Position numbers and translations under genes: made by a program. From Ichthyophthirius multifiliis (Eukaryota > Ciliophora > Oligohymenophorea > Hymenostomatida): a DNA stretch of 23,637 bases. Each line of letters opens with the position of its first letter. Position 1 is the stretch's first letter. The stretch is from assembly GCF_000220395.1 (NCBI RefSeq), contig NW_004087625.1, positions 1 through 23,637 of the forward strand, read 5' to 3'. This document shows, in pieces, positions 10,337 through 20,898 of this stretch. The notes below the pieces were generated by a model that was not told the DNA's origin, ran no database searches, and saw only the letters and a list, made by a program, of their open reading frames with translations.

Positions 10337-11862
10337 TCAAACCATTTTTATAGAAACAAATAACTCTCCTTTATATTTTGGATTTTCATTAGAATTCTTA
10401 TCTAAAACTTTCAACGTATAATTTTAAGGCCATTATTAATTTTAATTTTAGTCAGTTTTAATAAAACATGAGCCCATATAATCATCAGAAACCAAATTAT
10501 CATGATCATAAATATTAAATTAAATACGTTCTCCTAAATAAAAATCAATAAGAATACTTTCATTCCAAACTGGATCCAAAGTTTTTTTAATAATTTTTGT
10601 TTTCCCGAATTTTTTTAATTAATTTAAACAATTACATAAGGATCTGATTTTCCATTAGAATCAAATGCACTTAATCCTTGAGCTTTTTTAATAGTTAAAC
10701 TATATTATTAAAGTATTTTAATTGAAGAATAATTATTCTAAATTAATTATTAAATAATATCATTAAAATTAGATGATGTTTTTGTATTCTTAGCATATAC
10801 ACCTTTAGCTTAAATTCCCCATATACCATCTTAAAATCTAGTTATACAACACATTATACATCCATTACTTACTCCATCATCATTTTTAGATAAATTATAT
10901 TTACAAAACTCTTTTCCGCTTTATTTATCTACTAGTCTGCAATAAGCTCCCTTTACATCGTCAAATTATTTTCCGTTAGTAAATATAGTAATAACAGACC
11001 AAATATACTTTACATTTTCAGGAATTTATTTCAAATAAATTTTAATAATCTCATCATCTCCCCACCCAAATCCTGTTAGATTATCTCCTTAATGTTAAAT
11101 AGACCCATTCTTACTTTTTTTATTTCCATAATATATGTTTTCTAATAACTAACCTTCTTTAGAATAAATTAATAAAGAAGAATCTATATCACATTATGTT
11201 GTCCATCCTAAACCAACAAAAAGCTCGTCTATATGTTTAGGAACCATAAGAGTAGTTTCTTTAGTCATTTAAAAGCTTTTTCCTCCTGTCCAATTTTAAC
11301 ACTCTAAAAATAAAGCTTCATCAAATCCTGCATGAATAATAGTCTTTTTTATTTCCTTTTCACATTCTATAAATGTTTTTCCTTAATTACTTAACTCATT
11401 TATGTTTAAATATGTCCATTATCCGTTTATTTCTTTTTTTAATACACAAAATATTACTGATTTATTTTCTCCTAAGGTACCCAAAGATATATCATTTATA
11501 TTTTATTATTATTATAATATTTATACACTAGAGGATTCTAAATATTTAAATGGTTATCCTTTATAAGAACAAACAAGTAATACTATGTATTTTATTTAAT
11601 AAGGAATACTTTATAGATCTATATTTAATAATTCATCGAAACCTTATTTTTCTCCTTAAGAATCTTCAGTTAGACTTATTTTTGCTATTTTAGATTATAA
11701 TTAATTATAATAAATTGCGTCTTCTATTTATCCAAGTTCATTTATTAAGCAACATTATAAATCTAAATCTATTACTTAACCTTTTAGCTCTTCCCATTAT
11801 AATCCGACAGATAAAATAATATTTTATAGAATTTATATCTATTATTATTATAAATTATACAT
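10337..11862 (-). CDS. TerD-TerD-C2 domain protein, 508 aa
   Basis: TerD domains come from bacterial tellurite/stress-resistance proteins and bind calcium; C2 domains bind calcium and membranes. Start ATG 11862 (MYNLQQQQIQILQN), stop TGA 10339-10337. TerD 1, ~15-170: SVGLQWEELKGQVIDLDLQC, the usual GLGW..., DLDxS signature in degenerate form. TerD 2, ~214-385, is the better one: FVGLGWTTQCDIDSSLLIY, HQGDNLTGFGWGDDEIIKI, then IPENVKYIWSVITIF and AYCRLVDKQSGKEFCKYNLS, matching the bacterial GDNRTGxGxGDDE block. C2, ~387-495: SLTIKKAQGLSAFDSNGKSD, PYVIVQ, TLDPVWNESILIDF, FNIYDHDNLVSDDYMG; all five usual Ca-binding Asp are present. One T must be added to the T7 run 10582-10588 to keep the C2 frame; the conserved motifs on both sides show it is one domain. 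No signal peptide or membrane segment. Convergent with the PB1/FW gene. Confidence 0.92.
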
Positions 11863-12599
11863 TTATTATTTATTTAATTGTTATTTTATTAATATAAAAA
11901 AGATATTTTGTATTAAAATTTAATTAATTAAAGAAATTTTTTTTTTTCATCAATTTTATATAATATTTAGTTAATTTGATAATAATAATGATAAATAAAA
12001 AAAAAATTGTATAATTAATTTAAAATAGATTATTGATATAATTAATAAATTTTAAAATTATTAAAAATAACAAAAAAATAAAATTTAGAGAAACATAAAC
12101 ATATAATAAAAAATATTCTTTAATAATAATTTTTAATATTAAATTGTGATTTTAAGAAAAATATATGAAAAAAAAAATTATTTATATTTAATAATTATAA
12201 TTTGTATATATGAATATATAACTTTTTTTTAAAAAAAAATATATCTATATATAATAGTAATTATATATATATATATATATATATATAATTATATTATATA
12301 TATATTTTAATATATTTATATATATTTATATAGATATATATTTATTATTTTCTTATATATATAATTAAATTGAAATATCTTCTTCTTTTTTAAGTATTAG
12401 TATTTTAAAATCTTTGAATAATTAAAAAAAATATAATACATATAATGTTTAAATTTTGACCCTAATAATAATATTATTATTATTTTTTTTGAAAAAAATA
12501 CTATTTACAAAATAAAGACAATATTAATTTTAATACTGATTATTCAAATTTAATTATTTTAAAAATTAAGAAAAAATAAAAATAATTAATTCTTATTTA

Positions 12600-12639
<40 letters not shown>

Positions 12640-12668
12640 CATATAAATATATATATATCTTTATTATT
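11863..12668. other. Spacer upstream of the TerD-C2 gene
   Basis: 806 bp of A/T-rich DNA, holding the promoter side of the TerD-C2 gene and the 3' flank of the gene at 12669-14216. It contains AT tracts near 12260-12290 and 12600-12630 and several A/T homopolymers. No coding signal seen on either strand. Confidence 0.65.
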
Positions 12669-14216
12669 TCAATAATAATTTGTATATATTTATGTTTTGC
12701 TTTTTTAAACTTTATTAATAATTTAATTTGCTTCTATCATATCTTTTTCAGAAAATCTACCAAATTATAATATTTTTTATTTAAAACTTCCTATTTCCTC
12801 ATCTACATTTTCCAAAAGCCACTCGCATTTTCTTAATAAATGTTCTTTAATTTCCATATTTCTATCAAAATTTTATTCTTATTTTTCTTATAATATTTTT
12901 CCTTATTTGTTTACATTTTATTAAAAAACACTTATTTCATTTAATACTTTTTTAGTCATCCAATAAGCGCCTTCCATGAATAGGCTTTTTTCACTATTAT
13001 GCCCATATTTTTCATTTTCCATATTTTCCAATTAATTTTTTAGTCCTTTGACTTCTTTTTTGAATTATTTTTGACACTTACACACTTAGTTTTTCATTTT
13101 TAATGTTTCTCCTACAAAATGACTTCCTGGCGGAATTTTTTTTGACACGAAATTTTCACGGTTTTCTTTATAGGCATTTTTTAGTTAATTTTATAGTCTT
13201 TTTATCGTCTCTTTGGCCTAATGTTCCTCATATTTAGGATTAAAAGCCAATTATCGCCTTAATGCAGCACATTCATGTGCTACACTGCCTTTGATTCTCT
13301 AGATGACCCTTTCTTCCCTCCTCATCCATATTTTATTTAGTTCGAAAAGCAATTTTTCGATTAATATATCAGTCAACTCTCCCTAATATTTCAACCTGAA
13401 CTCATGTGCGAATTTAAATGCCTCCTCCGGCACCCATAGCATTCTTTCATCTTCAACTAGTTCTTTCTTAGGTGGACATTCACATTACCTTTAAATGTTT
13501 TTGCAATAAGAAACACAGCCAAAATCAACATAAGAAGAAGCCTTTATATCTTTCAAAAAACGTATCGAATGTGTAGTATCTTCTGCTAATAAAGCAAAAT
13601 CTTTATATTCTTGAGTGTTTTTTAACATTTAAAGAAGTCTTTTTACATCCCCTCGTAAATGCTCGACTTCTACTAAAAATGTGCCCTCGGATTTTTAAGA
13701 TAGTTTTAATAAATTTAATTCGTGTTGAGCTTTTTCGTATTTTCTTTAGAGTTAATCTTTTTCGAAATTTGTATTTTCTAGTTATTTTATTAAGTCCATA
13801 TTTTTTTGCGAATTCCTATCTTAAGAAATATTCACGAAGTTTAATGTCTCAAGTTTTTCATTCAAAAGATTCTTGTATTTTTATATTTCTTGGTTTTTAT
13901 TGTCGAGTTCTTTCTACATAGATGTACAGTGAGAACGCATGTTTTCTAATAAATTATCATGTCCTTAGGCCATTTCATTATAGCGGAGATTTAAGTCTTA
14001 TGTTTATAGATTAGAATATGTATTATTGTCTTATTGTTTGGATAGTTATTGCTTTAATTTTTGGTTTTCATACTCTATTTATTAAAGCTTTTAGTGTAAA
14101 TCGTCATTTTTTTATATTTAAAAGGATAATTGGGATTGGAGTTCTTATATTTATTGCTTTAAGTAAGTATTTTGGGATTCTATTTAGTTTATTTCGTAGG
14201 TATTTTATTTTTTCAT
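12669..14216 (-). CDS. Conserved-looking cysteine-containing coiled-coil protein, 515 aa
   Basis: Family not named. ATG 14216, TGA 12671-12669, unbroken, and in the most G+C-rich stretch of the window. N-terminus to ~200 is coiled coil (LKQQIQELQSQLSFQIQKND, QHELNLLKLSQK). Residues ~225-245 hold VDFGCVSYCKNIQRQCECPP, four Cys in a C-x3-C-x6-C-x-C pattern. Residues ~258-345 form a dense, non-repetitive helical block: LWVPEEAFKFAHEFRLKYQ, LIEKLLFELNKIWMRREERV, AHECAALRRQLAFNPKYEE. After it come VCKCQKQFKKEV and IKEHLLRKCEWLLENVDEEI. The mix of coiled coil and a Trp/Arg-rich core resembles basal-body or ciliary structural proteins, but I cannot assign one. An upstream in-frame stretch lacks another ATG, so 14216 is the likeliest start. 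Plus-strand open frames here (13679-13921, 14018-14242) are shadows of this gene. Confidence 0.85.
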
Positions 14217-14932
14217 TTTATATTTTTTTGCTTTTTCTTTAAATATAAATAAATGGATTTTTATATATATTATTTTTTAAATATTAATTATTATTTATAA
14301 TTTAAATTGTATTTTTTTAATGATATTTTTTATTTTATTTAAAATATTATTTTCTTTTAATTATAAGTATAAAGGTAATTTGAATATATTTATTAAGTTA
14401 TATTTTTAATATAATTAATATATACATAATTATTTTTTATAAAAATAATAATAATAAATTAATATTATTTAATGAAAATAATTTAACTTTTATATTTGTG
14501 TTTTTATATTAAACAAAAAATAAAAAATATATTAATATAAAAAAAAAATAGCTAAAAATAATTATAATATAGTAAAATATTTATTAATAATGTATGTTAC
14601 ATGCTTGAAAAAAATAAATATTTAAAAAAAATATAGATATGATAAATGTATATAATTATATAAATATTATTATATATATATATATATTTATATATATATA
14701 AATTTATTTACTTACATATATTTTATTATATTTTCAAAGCATATAAAAATATTTTATCTTAATTTAAAATATTTATAAAATAATATTATTTAACTTTTTA
14801 ACCTTACAATTCAAAATATATAAAATTTTCATTTTTCCTTCTGGTTTAAAAATATTTTATTTTTTAATTTTTTTATTTTTTATCAATAATATAAAAAAAA
14901 TATTTTTTTATTAACGAATAATAAATAAATAA
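14217..14932. other. Divergent spacer, AT-rich
   Basis: 716 bp between the starts of the 12669-14216 gene (minus) and the 14933-16079 gene (plus), so it should contain both promoters. I see AT tracts (about 14670-14700) and poly-A/T only. Confidence 0.65.
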
Positions 14933-15340
14933 ATGGAAAATACTTATTCATTAGATGAGTTATGTAAAAAATTTTATAATAAAAAATATTCATATAATAA
15001 AAGAAAAGATTGTTTTTATGAAACTGTATAAGAGTTAAATACATAAAACCAAGAAAAAATAAAATAGTTAAATTTAAAGATTAATTAAAACATAATAATA
15101 GAAGAAAATATTAACTTCGATTCTTTAAATGCAGAAGAAATACAATAGAAAGCATTATAATTTATTGAATAAATAAATTTTTTAATGGAATAAGAATTAA
15201 ATATATCTAATTAGGAAATGAGAAAAAAATTAAAATAATAACATTAAGTAAAAATAAATTTAACAAATGAAAAATTGGATGATATTTTAGAAGAAGTAAG
15301 TAGAATAAAAAGTAAAAAAAATAAATTAAATATATCTATA

Positions 15341-15371
<31 letters not shown>

Positions 15372-16079
15372 GAAATGAAAAATTAAAATAATTAATAAAA
15401 TATTTGTATATATTATAAATGTAAATTTAAAGGTTAAATTTAAACTTAATTATAGTAAGAATAAAATGAAAGATTTAAATATTCATTAAGTATAATGGAT
15501 TAATAGCCTTTTTATTTTAGTAAAGAAATAAAAATATTAAGTGAATAAGTAAATTTATTGAAAGAATAAAGTTAAAATTTGGTAAAAGAAATTAATATGA
15601 GTTGTTTATTAAAAAATTCTTGTGAGATATTGGAAGAAAATAATAATTTTTATATTATTAAATATAATTTAGATATTGGAAATAGTTTTTTAAATAATAT
15701 TATAGAATAAATTTAAGAGATCAATAAAAAGATTTTCTTAAAATTCGAAAGATATGAAAATCTCGTTATTTCTTAATAAAGAAAAATTGATTAAATAGAA
15801 CATTCTTTTAAATAAACATTACAATATGTAGAAAAAACTCAAATATAATTAAAATAAGAAAATAAACAATTAAAATACGAACTTTTTGAAATTGTAGAAT
15901 AATAAACGAAATAAAATTTATAGTAAAAAAATAAATAGATGCTAAATCCCCTTTATAAGAAATTTAAAATAATATTAAAAATAAGTGATAAATATATTTT
16001 GAATAAAAATTAGTAAAAATAAAAAAATGAATAATAAAATTTTAAAATTATTTTAAAATATTTATTATTTAATTAATGA
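14933..16079 (+). CDS. Two-exon coiled-coil protein, 328 aa
   Basis: Function not recognised. Exon 1 14933-15295 starts MENTYSLDELCKKFYNKKYS and ends LTNEKLDDILEE; exon 2 15456-16079 continues QEQNERFKYSLSIMDQQPFY and ends at TGA 16077. The joined length is exactly 329 codons. Mostly Lys/Glu/Gln/Asn-rich helices suited to coiled coil (YVEKTQIQLKQENKQLKYEL). A central block, NMSCLLKNSCEILEENNNF, has two Cys. No membrane segment or known motif. The start has the A-rich context AAATAAATAAATG usual in ciliates. Confidence 0.8.
15296..15455 (+). other. Intron of the 14933-16079 gene
   Basis: GTAAGTAG...AATTATAG, 160 bp, phase 0. It contains an (AT)n tract (15347-15371). Reading through would hit TGA just after the AT tract; splicing restores a continuous coiled-coil frame. 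Confidence 0.75.
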
Positions 16080-17601
16080 TAATTTTTATTTTATTTTTAA
16101 TTTATTTATTTTATTTAAAAAAATATAATTTTTATTTATTATTTTATTTTGTAATAAATATTTAAAATATATATATATATATTTATATATATATTTTTAT
16201 ATACAAAATATAGTTATAAAAAAAAGATAAATAGTAATAATTATAAATAAAAATGTACATATTATTGAATAATCAATTATAATTATATGAAAATAAAAAT
16301 TATTTTATTATTTTTATTTAAAATAAAAATTAATAGAAATAACAAATATAAATATGAATATAAATATGATGATAAATATGAATATAAATTTATAAAGATA
16401 TTAATAAAAAAAGAATATATTAAATATATTAATCTTTTATATAATATAAAATTTATGATATAAATATTATATATATGATTTATTATTTATATATTTATAT
16501 ATTATTATTTAATATATTAAATATATTTTATATAATTTTTATATATATGTAATATTTTACTCATTAGTTTCATAATAAAATTTTTTATTATTAATAAATA
16601 ATACTTATAAATCTGATAATCATTACTATATCTTTTTAACTTTTTTTATTTTTTTTTATATTTTCTATTTTTATATATATATATTTTTTTTAATTTTACA
16701 AAAAAAAATGTATTTATTTTAAAAATTCAAAGATTTATATTTTCATTATTTTACATTTTTATAATTTTTATGAATAATATCTATTTTTTTTAAAAAAATT
16801 AAAGAAGAATAATACGAGTAAAATATAATTATTTTTCTAGAATTAAATTATAAATAAATATTAATTATTTATAATACATAAATAAAATATTAATATTATT
16901 TATCAGCAATGAAGATTTAATTTTATTAATAAATTAATAATATGAATTAAGTTATTAAAATAATATTTTTAAAACACTATAATTAACAGAATAACATAAT
17001 TAAATGCACTTACCAAAGTAAAATTTAAAATATTATTGACTTTAAATAATATAATAAACAATTTATTGAAAAAATAATAATAACTTATTTTTAAAATTAT
17101 AATTAATTTAATTAATAAACATAAATATTTAATTAAATATATATATATTACTTTTAGTTTTATTTCTTTTATTTATTAACGAAAAAATTGTAAAGGTAAC
17201 AAAATTTATATAAATGTAAGATAAAATAATTATTTATTATTTTATTAAGGGCTTTTGAAATTAAAATAAAATTATAATTGTAAAATAATTATTCTTTCTC
17301 TCTTTTTTTTTTTATAAAAATAAAGATAAATTATTATTAATTAATTTAAAAAACAAAAATACATAAAAGGAAAAAAAAGCTTATTCAAAAAAAAAAACAA
17401 ATATATATATATATTTTAAGATTATTGTACAAAATATATATATAAAAAAAAATTAAGTATATTTATATGTAAATAAATATTATTTTAATGAAATAATACT
17501 ATATATAAACATTAAATTAGACAATAAAATTATAATATTTAAATTAAAACTTTTATATACAAGATAATTTTATACTTTAAATTATTATATTTTTTTAATT
17601 A
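16080..17601. other. 1.5-kb A/T-rich gene-free stretch
   Basis: Between the 3' ends of two convergent genes. It contains short AT tracts, poly-A/T runs and a patch near 16905-17050 with slightly more mixed bases, but I find no coding frame, tRNA or structured RNA I can support. Confidence 0.6.
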
Positions 17602-18100
17602 TCATTTTTTTATAAAGCATTTCATTTTCTTGCTTTTTTATTGAGGCATAATATTAGCTAAATCTTATTCATAAATTTTTTTTTTTCGTCTTTAGAAATT
17701 TTAACTTTTGTTTATTTTTTATAATTTATTTTTCATCTTATTAATCCTCATTATCAAATCCATCATCAGTAGATATTGAAGATGGGCATTTAATTTCATC
17801 TCTTTATTCTTTTCTTTATTTTATTTTAACTTCTCTTAATTATTTCTCCTTATAATTTAGTCTTTTTTTGTTAGTTTTTTTATTTCTATTATCACATTCT
17901 TCAAAAATATAATCTAATTCCATTTTTAACTCTTTTTAATTTTTTTTATTTTTTTGTTTTTTAAATTATTTTTTATTATAATTTTTTTGTTTTTTAAAAT
18001 TGCCTTTTGTATTTATTAATCTATTTTAATCCCAAAATAATTATTTTTATTTTTTTTATATTTTAATAAAATTATATAATAATATGTATATATTTTTCAT
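17602..18100 (-). CDS. Lysine-rich small protein, about 166 aa
   Basis: Not recognised. The best reading starts at ATG 18100 and gives FWDQNRLINTKGNFKKQKN, then Lys/Asn-rich sequence, MELDYIFEECDNRNKKTNKK, a Ser/Asp-rich patch CPSSISTDDGFDNEDQQDEK, and ends KKKIYEQDLANIMPQQKSKK...CFIKK, TGA 17604-17602. A shorter alternative begins at the internal ATG 17923. Two single-base steps are needed, in the T runs at 17705-17720 and 17676-17686; with one base added to each the length is exactly 167 codons. The basic, disordered composition with an acidic Ser patch is common in nucleolar and chromatin proteins, which is inference only. Confidence 0.6.
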
Positions 18101-18518
18101 ATCAAAATATGATTTTTATGGTATATTTAATTAATAAATTAAACTACTTTTTGTATTAAAAAATATATATGTTAATTCATAGTAAAAATAACAAAATTAT
18201 AATTGTATATTCATAGTCATATAAAATTTTAAAAAATAATACTATTCATTTATAATTAAAGTCTAAATTTAAAAATAAAAAGGAATATATAAAAATTATA
18301 TATGATTGATAAATTTTATTTATAATTATTTTATAATTATATTTTATTTAAAATGAAATAAATTATAAAAAAATATTAAATAAAATTATTTATATTTAAA
18401 ATTATTAATTAAATTTGTAATAAAAATAAAAATAGTTTATATTAAATTTTTATTAAAAAAAAAAAAATTAGTAATAGACATTTTAAAAAATAAATAAATA
18501 TTTATCATGTATGTAATA

Positions 18519-18581
<63 letters not shown>

Positions 18582-19275
18582 CCTAATTTTTATTGTTTTT
18601 TATTTCTTATGATATTAAACATATTTTTTTATTAAATCTAAAAAATTTATACATAAATTGTATATTTATTTTTTTATAAATATTTATTTATACTTTTTTT
18701 GTTAATATTTAAGAAATATTAATTCATTTTAATAAGTATTAATAAATCAATTTTAAATATATGATTTTTATTATTATTAAATGTATAATAAATTTGATAT
18801 TTAATTGAAATAATATTTATATTAACTTTTAATTATATTTGATTGAATAATAATTTCTATAAAATAATTATTTAAACAAATAATATAAATATATTATAAT
18901 ATTTTAATATATAAATAAAATTAATATTAATATATATTACATATCTAATAATAATTATTACTTTATATAAATTAAAATAAAAAATATTAATATAAACATT
19001 ATATTTTTTTATTTTAATAAAAATAAATTTTTTTATTTATTTTTATTATAAATAATAATCTTAACCAATATAATTATATTGTTTTTTTCCTTTATTAAAA
19101 ATAATAATTATACTAATATATATTTATTTCTTTTTATTATCATTACTAAAAACAAAAATTTTTAATAATAAAAAAATAAAACAAACTTTTAATTTTTTTA
19201 TCCATTTATAATAATAAATAAAAAATTAAACTATTTCTTTCCTTTTTTATATTATCATTAATCATATTTTTATCA
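18101..19275. other. 1.2-kb A/T-rich gene-free stretch
   Basis: Upstream of the lysine-rich gene. It contains a pure (AT)n tract at 18525-18579 and many homopolymers. No gene or structured RNA seen. Confidence 0.65.
18525..18579. repeat. (TA)27 microsatellite
   Basis: Uninterrupted TA dinucleotides in a gene-free region. Confidence 0.95.
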
Positions 19276-19611
19276 ATGTATATTGAACCTTAATCTAAAA
19301 CTACTTTTAAAAAGTTAATCTTTAAAAAATACTTAAAACATAGTAAATATTGTCCTTAATCTACTCTAAGAATTCCAAAAAACTCTAGTATCCCAAACTA
19401 ATTTACTCCACGATTGATTAAATTTAACATATATGACTTTAACCATATATTAACAGAATAAAGTGTATATATAAACTTTAAAAATATATAATTTTAAAAT
19501 TTTTAATGTCTAAAATACTTTCATTAAATTATTAAATATTATATAAAAAATAGGAAAAGTGTTCTTAATAACAATCTAGATGTAATTTATATTAAAATTG
19601 GATACTTTTGA
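19276..19611 (+). CDS. Possible small protein or gene fragment, 111 aa
   Basis: Weakly supported. With TAA/TAG as Gln, ATG 19276 opens a frame reading YIEPQSKTTFKKLIFKK, YCPQSTLRIPKNSSIPNQFT, LIKFNIYDFNHILTEQ. The amino-acid mix (Pro, Ser, Thr, Cys) is unlike spacer DNA and the local base composition is less A/T-extreme than the flanks. The other strand is also open here in all frames over part of the stretch, so openness alone proves little. It may be the first piece of a decayed or unannotated multi-exon gene continuing into 19690-20060. Family unknown. Confidence 0.35.
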
Positions 19612-19689
19612 AAAATAAAAAAAATATCTATTAGTACAATTAAAAAATTAATTGCAAAAATTTTCACTTTTTTATTAATTTGAGTTTAT

Positions 19690-20060
19690 ATATGGACATT
19701 TTTGCTGAATTTAGAATTAAATATTGTTATTACTATCCTAGATGATTTATTGGCTCCATGAAAAGGGATTAGTGATACAAATTGATGCTATAAGAGAATC
19801 TAATATATGAAGAAGTAGAAGAAAAGAGTAAAAATTATAAATAATAATACGATATAGCTGCTAGTAATGAACTTAGTTTTTACAATTCATTATTAATTTA
19901 ATGTAGAATTAATTAAATTAGTCTTTGATATTTAATAATATATAAAATTAGCAATTAATACATACTAGGATTAGAAAAAGATAGTATTATATACTTAAAA
20001 AATAGTTATAATAAAAGTAAAATATAATTGTTTAAAAAAAAAAAAAATTGATTAAAATTT
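19690..20060 (+). pseudogene. Coding-like but broken stretch, family unknown
   Basis: One plus frame gives clearly protein-like pieces (DIFAEFRIKYCYYYPR; KLMLQENLIYEEVEEKSKN, YDIAASNELSFYNSLLIQ; NQYILGLEKDSIIYLKNSY) but is interrupted about three times. Either a decayed gene or a gene whose introns I cannot place. No recognisable domain and no terminal repeats. Confidence 0.35.
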
Positions 20061-20127
20061 TAGAAATATATTAAACCTTAATTTTTGGATGAAGTTTTTT
20101 AGATTAAATAATAAAAATTATATTTAT

Positions 20128-20823
20128 TCAATATTTATATGTTTTTTTTAGTTTTTAAAATAAAAAAAAATTATTACTATTATTATCTGTAATACTTCTT
20201 TAGTATCTATTTATTTCTTATTCATTTAAAATATTTTAGTTATTCTTTTGTAAAGTACTATCAGTTAATATATTCTCGGTTTCTGACATACTCATTATTT
20301 TTTGGTTTGTAAAAAATGTGTCATTTATACTTTTTTTTTATTCATAAAAATTTATTATTTCTTAAATTTTTTTTAGGTAACAATTTTCTATATAAAAAAT
20401 CAAGTTTTATGGACTTAGATTTTATAAACATGGATGATTTATATGTCCAAAAATAGCTTATAGTGGTTAATTTACAATAATATCGCTATTTTTTAAAGAA
20501 TTATGTATACTTTGTAATTATTTAATGTCTATTTATCGTTATATATTATTATTATTATTAATATATTAAGCTATTTATTATTTTAGATTGTCATTTTCTA
20601 ATTAAATTTATAATTATTATTATTTTGATAAATGTATTTGTTCTAAATATCGTCTTTATTCTTCATCTACTTATTCTATAATTTAATTTCGGTTATTTTC
20701 CATTATATTAATTTATTTTATTAATGCTTTTTAAGTTTTTTCTTTTATTTATATTTACTATTCGAGTTCTTATATTTTTATATTATAATCATTGATTATT
20801 TTTTGTTAATTTTAGGTAATAAC

Positions 20824-20898
<75 letters not shown>

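Noticed and set aside
13679-14242. Plus-strand open frames at 13679-13921 and 14018-14242, hydrophobic and membrane-like.
   Set aside because: Antisense shadows of the well-supported coiled-coil gene on the minus strand.
17008-17014. CACTTACC, reminiscent of the U1 snRNA 5' end.
   Set aside because: Flanks are plain A/T with no stem-loops and no Sm site.
19262-19890. Long minus-strand open stretches through 19262-19890.
   Set aside because: Codon by codon the pieces lie in different frames and do not join; several frames are open by chance because TGA is rare here.
19276-20060. An all-sense code in which TGA is also read as an amino acid.
   Set aside because: The well-supported genes all end cleanly at TGA with sensible lengths, so TGA is the stop codon here.
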